Below, one piece after another: positions 21,549 to 30,191 of a DNA stretch of 64,000 nt. The translations under genes were made by a program, and so were the position numbers. Within the stretch, counting starts at the first letter, position 1. The number at the start of each line of letters is the position of its first letter. Below the pieces are notes generated by a model. The model had not been told where the DNA came from. It did not search any database and worked only from the letters and a program-made list of their open reading frames with translations. Origin of the DNA: Sphaerulina vaccinii (taxonomy: Eukaryota; Ascomycota; Dothideomycetes; Mycosphaerellales; Mycosphaerellaceae). The DNA is taken from positions 992,001 through 1,056,000 of the forward strand of contig JAKUDP010000014.1 of NCBI GenBank assembly GCA_022570795.1, in the 5' to 3' direction.

Positions 21549-24500
21549 ATGCCTCCCTCAACGCGCAGTGGACCGATTAAGAAGAAGGCTCCCGCACGCA
21601 AAGCTCGCACCACTCGATCGACCAGAGCAGCCTCCGACAGCTGGGAACTGGTTGCACGCGAAGACGACGATGATGAGCCGGCTACCACGAATGGTGCCAA
21701 CACGAACGGGTACCACCAGCGCGAAGAATCTCCGCTAGATCTTGGGCTGCGTGATGCTTCTAAGACACTGCGCGACATGGCCGAGCGCGTTGGCAAGGAA
21801 GTCGAGACTTTCGCAGAGCGACTGGACGAGTTCCTGGACTCTCTGCCTCAGAGCAATACATACGATGCCGTACTAGGACTGGTAGAAGAATACCAGAACA
21901 TCGCCAAGGATGCTGCGTACAAGCTGGAGATGGAGCATCGCAAAGAGCGCGCTCAATTGCTACGGCAGGAGTGGACCAGTGCTGCCCAAATCTCCTCAGT
22001 CACATCTACCAATGCATTCGCGACTTCGACGAGTCTAAAGCTCAATGCCAGCCTGAGCGAGAACAAGAAGGCAAAGGTGGAGCAACAGCGGAAGTGGCAG
22101 CAGGAGGCTGATATCTGGGACCTGTTCAGGCTCATGCTGGAATTGCATCACCGACCCGACACGCGTGCTCAGAAGCAGGAGCGAGATGAAAGACTGGAAG
22201 ATCTCGGTGATGTGCACCAGTACACCTCCGAAGCAGAGCTGTGGGATCGATTTCTGTTGACGGACGACGTTGCGAAAGAGCGACATCTTGTTAAGCAATG
22301 GCTCGAACAAGCAGTGACCCACCAGGCCAGTGAGGTGGCCGGAATTGTGGAGGAGCTAGAGTCAAAAGCCGGACGTGGGCGAGGACTATGGAGCAATGGA
22401 TGGATGCACACGAGGGAGAGGATCAAGCATGAGAAACGACTAAGAACATGGCCGGAACCAGACGCAATGCCCTTACCCCAGCTGAAACGAAGTGACAATA
22501 CTGAAGCTCTCGTGACGAGCCTCGACCCAGATGCTGCGAGCAGGCAGAAGCGAACACTGGAGAAGCAGGACGCTTACTTCGAGCGCGCAATGTGGATCAC
22601 ATGCTGGGAAATGCTTCGGAGAGGTGTAAGCTGGGACGAAGTCAGTGATTGGTGCGAGCAGCGGAATGAGGGCTGGAGAGCGATCGCAATTGGCAAGTCA
22701 TCGGACGCGAGTGAAGTCACATCAAATGCTGCATGGAGAAAGATGTGCTACCTTGCCTCACAGTCTGACAGCGCTAGTGAGTTCGAGGCTGCGGTATATG
22801 GTCTGCTAGGAGGCAGCATGAATGCCATGCAGAAGGTCTGCCATACCCTGGACGATCACCTCTATGCGAACTACAGCTCCTACCTAGTGCGACAATTTGA
22901 TCAATGGCTAGCCAGTAACTTTCCGGATCGTGCGCCATTTGCTCGATTGGGTGCTACAGGGGAGCAATTGCAGGATCCGGATCAGGCCATTTACGAATTG
23001 CTCGGCAGGTTACGAAAGGAGCCCGAGACCGCAAACGAAGCTGTTCAGCCTATGAAGATCATACAGAGCTACCTCATCGCCAACGATGTTGGCAGTCTAG
23101 TGCATACACTTGGCTTCGCCGTTGCATATGCTGACAAGCAACTTCACAAAGTCGAGCAGATGATAGTACATCTTGAGCCTTTCTGGGATGACAAGCGGTC
23201 TAATCAGCCCGAGATGGAGGTTGCAGTGGATCCCCAGACCCTTCGTATTGCTGCACACATGGGCATTCTCCTAGACACTCTATCACCGCAGAAGCTGGAC
23301 TGGGAAGCGCAAGCAGCGAAGGAGAACACGATCGTCGCGTACATCCAGACGTTACGAGCCGCAGGAAAACGCGACCTCATTCCAGTCTACGCATCCCGTC
23401 TGACGAAGGGTGCATATGTGGCCACCATGAGCCGTGTCCTGCAAGATATCACAGACGCGAAGGAACAGCAAGAAACGCTTGGTCTGTTGAAGCAGTATCG
23501 CCTGGACGTGATCTTCATTCTCAACGAACAGCTGGGCTACATGCTCCATCAACACTTGGCCAATGACCTGGGAAAGAAGGAGAAGCCAATGAAGATGCTA
23601 GAGGCGTCACGAGAGGCGCATCACCCGAGTCAGCGTATAGCGAACGACTTCTTGCCTGAGCAATCTTCTGAAGATGACCGCGCCATAGTCGCAAGCTTGA
23701 GGTGGTTCAACATGATTGACGGGCAGTGGGAGAAGACTTTCGGCAACCTCTCGCTGGCCCTGAGAAAGGCTCTGGGTAAGTTGCTTCTATGTCATTGCAC
23801 AGAACTGTACTAACTCATCGTCTAGTTGCCGGCCGCCTCGGCTGCGCTCTGTCCATCGTCGACGAATTCCCTTACGACCAACTTGCAAAGCGAAAGTCCT
23901 ACCAAGTCCTCGGCACATCCATCCACCCCATCGACCCAGATCGATCTCCCTCAGCAGACGAAGCGCCTACATGGGAACTTCTAGCCCGTCAAAGCCGAAC
24001 CTACTATGAACTCGAACTCCTCGTAACAGCCATCCAAGCCCTCGCAAGCTGGAGAGCAGAAGAGGAAGCTTACACTCAGAAGAAACCCAAACTTTCCGGT
24101 GCAAGCCCCACACTCAAAGCAACCAAAGAAGCAGTCGACGAAGCCATGTTACCTCTCATAGAAGGCAACCTACTCCTCAACCCCATTCACGAAGAAGAAG
24201 CCTCCGATCTCGAATTCATCCGGAAATGGTATTTGCCAGAAATCATTTTAGCGTATAATGCTGTTCATCACGCTGCAGGTTATATGATCTCGAGGGAGAA
24301 CTTGGTCAAGAGTATGGATTTGAGTGTCACGATTGCTGATGATCGTTATCATCTCTCTGAGACTTTTGTTTCTGCGGGGAGGATGAGGGAACTTGTGGAT
24401 AGTTTTGCGATCACTAGTCGTAGTATGTTGATACTTAAGGCTGAAGGGAAGACGTATAAGAACAGGAAAGATCGAGAAGGGAAGGATGTGGGGATTTGGG

Positions 24501-24556
24501 AGATGCAGAGTGGTCATCATGGTCATGGTCATAGTCGCGAGCTTTCTATGTCGTAG
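21549..24556 (+). CDS. NUP84: Nucleoporin Nup84/Nup107
   Basis: Nup84 (animal Nup107) is an alpha-helical subunit of the nuclear-pore Y complex, the coat-like scaffold on both faces of the pore. Exon 1 is 21549-23775, then a 50-nt intron (GTAAGT donor, ACTAAC branch), then exon 2 23826-24556, giving 985 residues. The protein is helix-rich throughout after a disordered basic and acidic N terminus (KKKAPARKARTTRS, EDDDDEP). Family-like blocks include the start of the C-terminal part, where KAL joins VAGRLGCALSIVDEFPYDQLAKRKS across the splice. ATG at 21549 (MPPSTRSG) follows an in-frame TTG. It faces NUP120 tail-to-tail with only 226 bp between stops. Confidence 0.9.
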
Positions 24557-24782
24557 TGTCTCGTAGCGATGCCTTGATGAGCATGTGTGAGGGGACTGCT
24601 GCAACAAGTAGAATAGAAACGGGACATTAAGAAAGCTCTCCGGGGAGTCAGCGACTCGATTGAAGTCAAGTTCGTAATGCTACAGGTCTTCCGGCATGCT
24701 CTACCAGGCAGTTTCCATCAATACTTTCCGCAGCAAGCCCATCAAAGCCCCGACTGAGTCGCCGCTTTGGCTGATAACACGC

Positions 24783-27700
24783 TCAGAACATATCCATGTC
24801 GTCTGCACCGAGTATGGCGAATCTGCCCATCTGCACCTCAGAACGGCGATCAAGCTCATCTGTATACTCCCTTCGTACATCCTCCAACCGCACCAATCTC
24901 CTCTTCGTGCCAGCCGGATGCACGCTTTCAATAGCCTCCGCCAGCAGCCAAGCCTCCTCCTGACCACAACACACCAGAGTATTGATCAGAAGCACATAAG
25001 CTTGAATCAGCGTATCATCATCCGGATCCTTCACGGCATGAGGATTCGTGTATTTCAGATACTCCAGATGCGTATACAGCAAAGACGCCGCACCACGAAA
25101 GTCATTATGTTGTGTCCGGAATGCGAACAGAATCTGGTGATATGGTGGGCCAGAGAGCTGCGTGTTTGATGTTCCCATACTTCGCTTCGCGAATCTTAGT
25201 AGCTCTGCATCGACTGTCTGTACAAGATCTTCTGCGATTGGCAGTGACAGTAAATCTGGTACTGCGTCTTCCTTGATACATCTGCCAATGAGTGTCTTCA
25301 GGTTAGATCTGCGCAGATCCAGATCTGTCATTTGTGCTAGTGCCCGATATGCTTCGTCAAATCGGTCGCTTTGATGTAGAGCATTGAAGAGACGACCGAG
25401 GATGCTGTCGCGTGCTTCTCGTATCTTCAGTAATTTGATCTCCTCAAGTGCCATCTCTGCTCGAGCGGGTGCAGGTGAGTCGGGCCCAGTACGTGATTTA
25501 CGCTTATCGAATTCGCGAAGCTCACGCCTCAAGTCGCGCTCACTTTGCAAATGCTGGGCGGCTAGGTAGCAGTACTCTGCAGTGTACGAGAATGCTCGCA
25601 AAGCCTCGTATAGGCTGGAGATGTGCTGGAAGTACGGTGACAGACCTTTGCCGAAGTAGTCCATTTCTTGCGAAGAGAGGACGCCCTCGAACAGGGCGAG
25701 CGCCGCATTAGCAGAGGCTTGGGCGAGCTCATCGGCAGCTTCGGTAAAGGCTAGGCTGGCCATATCGTACTCTCCTCTGCCCAGATGAAGACGACCTTTG
25801 AGGTACGTAGCCCAGGGTGTGTTTTCTGAAAGGAACTTTGCGAAGTCCTGCGCAAGCTCGTATTCCTTGCATTGGATTAGACTGGCCATAATGTCATCTG
25901 TGACACCTGTCCAGTTCTCATTCAAGGGAATGCCTAGTGTCCAGATCTTGCTCCAGTCGGTGATCAGCTGGGACATCGGCCGGGGTTGTCCATCCTCATG
26001 CGAGTGCCAGTCGCCAATGAAGAAGCTCTCGTACAAGGTCATTGCCATCGACTCGTCTTTCGTGCTGTCCACTTTCTTGGGTTCCAGGCATACATGGCTA
26101 ACGAGCCATAGTCGCAACTCGGTGAGTCTCAACCTGAAGATGATGCTATCATACATCTCATGAGCACGGAAGTTATGATCAAGCTCATCCGGCTCCAGAT
26201 CGCCATGCATGAATAAAACCAGAGCCAGCACGTCGAGCAAGACAGCTTGTGTCTCTTGGAGAGTTCGCTGCGCAATGGCTATCGACATGTCCTTTCCGTA
26301 TATTTGCAGAGCTCTGCCACTTTCGGTTCCTCGCACGACTCCGTCGGTGTCCATAGCCTCCAGGACCATGAGCAGTGAGTCGTCGTCCAGACTGCCGAGG
26401 CCGTTGAACACACTAGCAGCCTCGTTGATGGCGTCGAACTCTTCGTTGCCGATTTGCCAGCCAATACCGCATTGATCGTAGATGTTCTGTAATCCGAGAA
26501 GTGCAGACTTATCCGCGCTCTGATCAAGCGCCTCCGAGACTGCCGCCTCGCGCAACTTTTCTTGAGAAGCTGGACCCAAATACTGACGAAATTGTCTCGC
26601 AACCGCTAGAATCTGGCTCTTCAGCAAGTCTTCTTCCGGATTTGGCCATATTGTACTTTGTATCGCCTCAAGCAGGCTTGTGTGGTCTCTACTGTCGATG
26701 AGCTCTGCATTGTCGGCAACAAGCTCAAACGCACTACTTTCCCGAATTGGCGCGACCATGTCAGCACATATCGCCCATGGCATGCCGTCTGCATCATCGT
26801 ACGCAAAGCCAATCGATGCGAGCCGAAGGCTGTGTAGACGTGATAACACGTTGAAGTACGCTTCCCACTCTTTGTGTATGGCTCCTTGATAGGCGTCGTA
26901 ATCAGGCTGTCCGTTGGCATGTGGGCGAAGGAGGATCTTGGCAGTCACAGCCTCCGTGATACGCTCTTTGAGTGGACTCTGCACGGCATTGAAGCCCTTT
27001 GATGCATGAGGAAGGCCGCGGTTTTTGCAGTATACTCCAAGTGCTGCCTCTAGAGATGCTTCGCTGAAGCGACCAGGATAAAACAAGAACTTCAGCCACT
27101 TCTCACTCGGCGTCGATATGGTCTCTGATGTAATGTCTCGTGCTGCGAAGTCCGGCAGGCGTTCCATACTTTGTATGCTGAGAGACGAACCTTCGACGTA
27201 AGTCCAATCATTACTCCAGGCTTCACTCAATTCGTTTGCGAAACCACGCTCGTCCAGGAGATCGAAGGCGAGGGTGAAGATTCGGCAGAATGGACCACTT
27301 CTGGCTCTTAGCCAGATTCGAGAATTGCTCCATCGAGGCCCAGGACTGACGTGAAACTCCTCCAAGTTCCATAAAGCTGTTCCCAACATATCTGCGACCG
27401 GCGCAATGAGAGCAGCATGCGGGGATTGCACATCAGACACCGCAGGCTCCTCTTCATCGTCGTTGACCTGCAAGAACCTGAATCGATGGTCCTTCGGCGA
27501 GTAGCACACCAGATAGTACGCCGTACTTCGAGGACCCTTCACGTCTACCACCTGCAACAGTGTTCCTTGCCCAGGGTCAATGTGCGATTGCCTCCTCCTA
27601 TCTTCCTGGCCGATGCTGTCTTCTAGGAGATCCAGACTCGTGAGTGCCTTGCCATCCGAGACGGCCCACGCCTTCAGTGTGTAATTAATGTCGAGAGTCC

Positions 27701-28502
27701 AAACATGTCTCCCATCTGGACTCATGGCCATCGCGATCATCGCGTTGGGCTGGAGATTGAGCTCGCCATATTTTATCGCGGGTCCGACCTTCCTTGACAG
27801 GAACCCTTTCAGACCTTTCAATTTGAACCCACCTTCACCAATGTGAGATTTGTGCCGATCAGCGAAAGCATTGTTGGGTTCACGTTGCAAGCGTATGAAG
27901 TCGCCAGTTTCCAGAGACACGAGTACAGTGAGGCTCGAGACGGCAGTGATGCGGTAGCCTTTGGCGCCCAACCCAAATTGTCTGTACACTGTGGTTGGAT
28001 CAAAGTCGACTGGCACAGTCTCGCGTGTCAGCAGATCGCGCCGCAGTGTCACCGTGTAGAGTTGATCGCCCGCAATCACGAATATGTCCAGCGCGTCCTT
28101 GGCTTCATTGTCTGCGAGCGCGACTCCTTTGCGAGTAATTGCTACGGGCAGAGTAACGCGAAATGTGAGCCAGCTATCACTACCGCGGTGTCGCTTTTCC
28201 TGTACCAGGTCGACGCATTGTACTTCGAGTGTGTGCCTGTCGTTCAACACGCGCCAGAGAAAATTGCGTGGGGCTCTGCTCTTGGGCCGGCTGAAGACTG
28301 AGCCTTCGGTCGCGATGTGTTTGCGCGCATATGTCTCCTCGTCGATCTCGCTGATCTCTTCGAATGCTCGTTTCCGACCAGTGGTAATCAGTTCCTGAGA
28401 CTTGCCGATCTGGATGTTGAGTACTGTGTTTAGTGTCGGCGGCGCAATCGAAAGTCGCGTTTCCCGGTGCAGCGTCGGCGTGGGCAGCACAGCACTGCTC
28501 AT
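24783..28502 (-). CDS. NUP120: Nucleoporin Nup120/Nup160
   Basis: Nup120 (animal Nup160) forms one short arm of the nuclear-pore Y complex. Uninterrupted ORF of 1,239 residues from ATG 28502 (MSSAVLPTPTL); a TTG five codons upstream also opens the frame but is not a normal start. The N-terminal half fits a beta-propeller (FLWRVLNDRHTLEVQCVDLV, VALADNEAKDALDIFVIAGDQLYTVTLR, WSNSRIWLRARS), preceded by a short disordered leader. The C-terminal half is alpha-helical, with blocks such as ARDSILGRLFNALHQSDRFDEAYRAL and DVRREYTDELDRRSEVQMG near the end. Length and layout fit fungal Nup120/Nup160. It converges on NUP84, a partner in the same complex. Confidence 0.9.
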   Translation of the reverse strand: MSSAVLPTPTLHRETRLSIAPPTLNTVLNIQIGKSQELITTGRKRAFEEISEIDEETYARKHIATEGSVFSRPKSRAPRNFLWRVLNDRHTLEVQCVDLVQEKRHRGSDSWLTFRVTLPVAITRKGVALADNEAKDALDIFVIAGDQLYTVTLRRDLLTRETVPVDFDPTTVYRQFGLGAKGYRITAVSSLTVLVSLETGDFIRLQREPNNAFADRHKSHIGEGGFKLKGLKGFLSRKVGPAIKYGELNLQPNAMIAMAMSPDGRHVWTLDINYTLKAWAVSDGKALTSLDLLEDSIGQEDRRRQSHIDPGQGTLLQVVDVKGPRSTAYYLVCYSPKDHRFRFLQVNDDEEEPAVSDVQSPHAALIAPVADMLGTALWNLEEFHVSPGPRWSNSRIWLRARSGPFCRIFTLAFDLLDERGFANELSEAWSNDWTYVEGSSLSIQSMERLPDFAARDITSETISTPSEKWLKFLFYPGRFSEASLEAALGVYCKNRGLPHASKGFNAVQSPLKERITEAVTAKILLRPHANGQPDYDAYQGAIHKEWEAYFNVLSRLHSLRLASIGFAYDDADGMPWAICADMVAPIRESSAFELVADNAELIDSRDHTSLLEAIQSTIWPNPEEDLLKSQILAVARQFRQYLGPASQEKLREAAVSEALDQSADKSALLGLQNIYDQCGIGWQIGNEEFDAINEAASVFNGLGSLDDDSLLMVLEAMDTDGVVRGTESGRALQIYGKDMSIAIAQRTLQETQAVLLDVLALVLFMHGDLEPDELDHNFRAHEMYDSIIFRLRLTELRLWLVSHVCLEPKKVDSTKDESMAMTLYESFFIGDWHSHEDGQPRPMSQLITDWSKIWTLGIPLNENWTGVTDDIMASLIQCKEYELAQDFAKFLSENTPWATYLKGRLHLGRGEYDMASLAFTEAADELAQASANAALALFEGVLSSQEMDYFGKGLSPYFQHISSLYEALRAFSYTAEYCYLAAQHLQSERDLRRELREFDKRKSRTGPDSPAPARAEMALEEIKLLKIREARDSILGRLFNALHQSDRFDEAYRALAQMTDLDLRRSNLKTLIGRCIKEDAVPDLLSLPIAEDLVQTVDAELLRFAKRSMGTSNTQLSGPPYHQILFAFRTQHNDFRGAASLLYTHLEYLKYTNPHAVKDPDDDTLIQAYVLLINTLVCCGQEEAWLLAEAIESVHPAGTKRRLVRLEDVRREYTDELDRRSEVQMGRFAILGADDMDMF

Positions 28503-28854
28503 GGTGGAGAGCGCCAACTGGGCGAGGCGATGAGGAATCGGCGAATGTTGTCAAGTCATCCAAAGGCGACGCACGTGAGGTGGAAATGTGTTTATGTTGT
28601 AGGTAGCTTAAGGTAAAGTAGAAGTGCAGCTTGTGAAGGTCGCGACGCTAGTTTGAAGTGGACCGTGCGCCCATCAATGCTAGATATTTACATTTACATC
28701 TACATGCACATGTCGACAGGACAGAAACGTCGTAATGTATCATTCATGAAGCCATAAACACGCCGAGCTGCTGCTTCTTCCATCGGATCACCTAGACAAG
28801 CTGATGTCTGCTGGTGCACTTTACCTCTTCATCGCTCATGCATTCTTCATCGAC
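28503..28854. other. NUP120 promoter / RAD51 3' flank
   Basis: 352 bp between two minus-strand genes: promoter and leader of NUP120 next to the stop of RAD51 at 28855. A purine/pyrimidine ATTTACATTTACATCTACATGCACAT-like simple repeat occurs near 28685-28712. No additional gene was seen. Confidence 0.5.
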
Positions 28855-29952
28855 TTAATCCTTCTCCAGGTCCTTTGGCTGAGGATCATTGATACCTGCT
28901 TCTGTAATGGCGAACATGCAATCGCTCTCCGGTAAGCAGGGCGAGTCGTAAATCTTGCATATTCTCGTCTCGCCACGTCCCTTCTTCAGCGACAGTCGAG
29001 TCGTCGATGCGTGAGCGATGATATTGCCTCCAATTGGCTTCTTCGGATCTGGATTGAACATGGCTGACGGGCCTCCGTCCACTTGTGCGACGACTTGGTT
29101 CGTGATGACCACTGCGATGCCAAACTCATCCGCGAGGCGCTGCAAAATACGCATGAACTTGGCGAGATGTGTCTGACGATTCGAAAGTTCGCCACGACCG
29201 ATAAAGTCTGTTCGATATAGCGAAGTGGCGCTGTCGACAATGAGGAGTGAGAAGCGTGTTTCCGTCATCATCTGAGCGGCTTGGTTGAGAAGTTGCAGTT
29301 GGTGGTCGGAGTTGTAGGCGCGAGCATAGGCGACATTGTCCAGTACCTCCTCGCCTGAAAGGCCATATCGATCTGCTACCGATAGCAATCGTACTGGTCG
29401 GAATGTGCCCTCTGTGTCAATGTAGAGACACTTTCCCTCTCCACCTCCCATGTCAAATGGTAGCTGACAAGTGACTGCAAGTGTGTGGCAGATTTGACTC
29501 TTTCCGGTTCTGAACTCTCCGAATAGCTCAGTGATGCTGCCAGTTTCTATGCCACCCGCAAGTAGAGTGTCCAGTTGTTTCGAGCCAGTAGTGATGGAGA
29601 TGAGCTCCGAACGGCGTGCGTGCATCTCAGTTGCAGTGGTAAAACCCATAGGCACATGCTTACTAGCTTCTGTGAGGATCTTAGTCGCCTTCTGTTCTGA
29701 CACGCCCTTGATTGTCTCGAGCAGCTTCTTTGGTCTGGTCCATTGTCAGCCGAGTCTTGGGTTCTCATAACGGTAGTCGTGAACATACGTGTATGCTACG
29801 CTCTCGACAGTATTGTAACCAGCCTCCACGAAAAGCGAGATATCTCGCGCTGTCAAGCCATTCACACCCTGGAGACTGGACAGTGGTGTTGGTGCACCCG
29901 GGCCACCTGCGAGACCATCTTCATAGCCAGACTGTGATTGTTCGTCGTCCAT
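28855..29952 (-). CDS. RAD51: Rad51 recombinase
   Basis: Rad51 forms the nucleoprotein filament that performs homology search and strand exchange during double-strand-break repair. Exons (minus) 29952-29789 and 29734-28855 with a 54-nt intron (GTATGT donor, CTGAC branch) give 347 residues. The N-terminal HhH region reads SLQGVNGLTARDISLFVEAGY and splices into TPKKLLETIKGVSEQKATKIL. Walker A is GEFRTGKS (about residues 127-134) and Walker B is SLLIVDSATSLYR. The polymerisation and L1/L2 regions follow (FIGRGELSNRQTHLAKFMR, VVITNQVVAQVDGG). The acidic Ser/Gly-rich N terminus and the GPGAPTPLSSLQG entry fit Rad51 better than Dmc1. It diverges from RAD1/XPF with 239 bp between the two ATGs. Confidence 0.97.
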
Positions 29953-30045
29953 ATCGCTCTTCGGTGTTGTCGTGCTGTTGTTGAGTTGTGTTGGCTATGT
30001 TAAGGTAAGCATGAAAGAGAGATGGAAATGTTTGGTGGCAAAGGC

Positions 30046-30077
30046 GATCGCGACTTCCCAAAGACGCGTCGCGATCG
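30046..30077. promoter_or_regulatory. MCB-containing inverted repeat in the RAD51-RAD1 shared promoter
   Basis: A perfect 10-bp inverted repeat, CGATCGCGAC (30046-30055) and GTCGCGATCG (30068-30077), flanks a 12-bp spacer, and an ACGCGT hexamer (30064-30069) overlaps the right arm. It lies near the middle of the 239-bp divergent promoter, about 95-125 bp from either start codon. In yeasts ACGCGT is the MBF site that drives G1/S transcription of DNA synthesis and repair genes, so shared cell-cycle or damage control is a reasonable inference. Confidence 0.55.
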
Positions 30078-30191
30078 AGGCTTCCTTCCTTCCGCGTCTA
30101 ACCACGAGATCACGGGACCAGAGTCACGTCTCATCAACATCTTTCGCATCTGTTTGAACTCCACTTCTACCTTCTCTCTCCAGGCGCCCTT

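Noticed and set aside
28855..29952. Calling the recombinase Dmc1
   Set aside because: The extended acidic N terminus and the PTPLSSLQGVNGLTARDI entry are Rad51-like.
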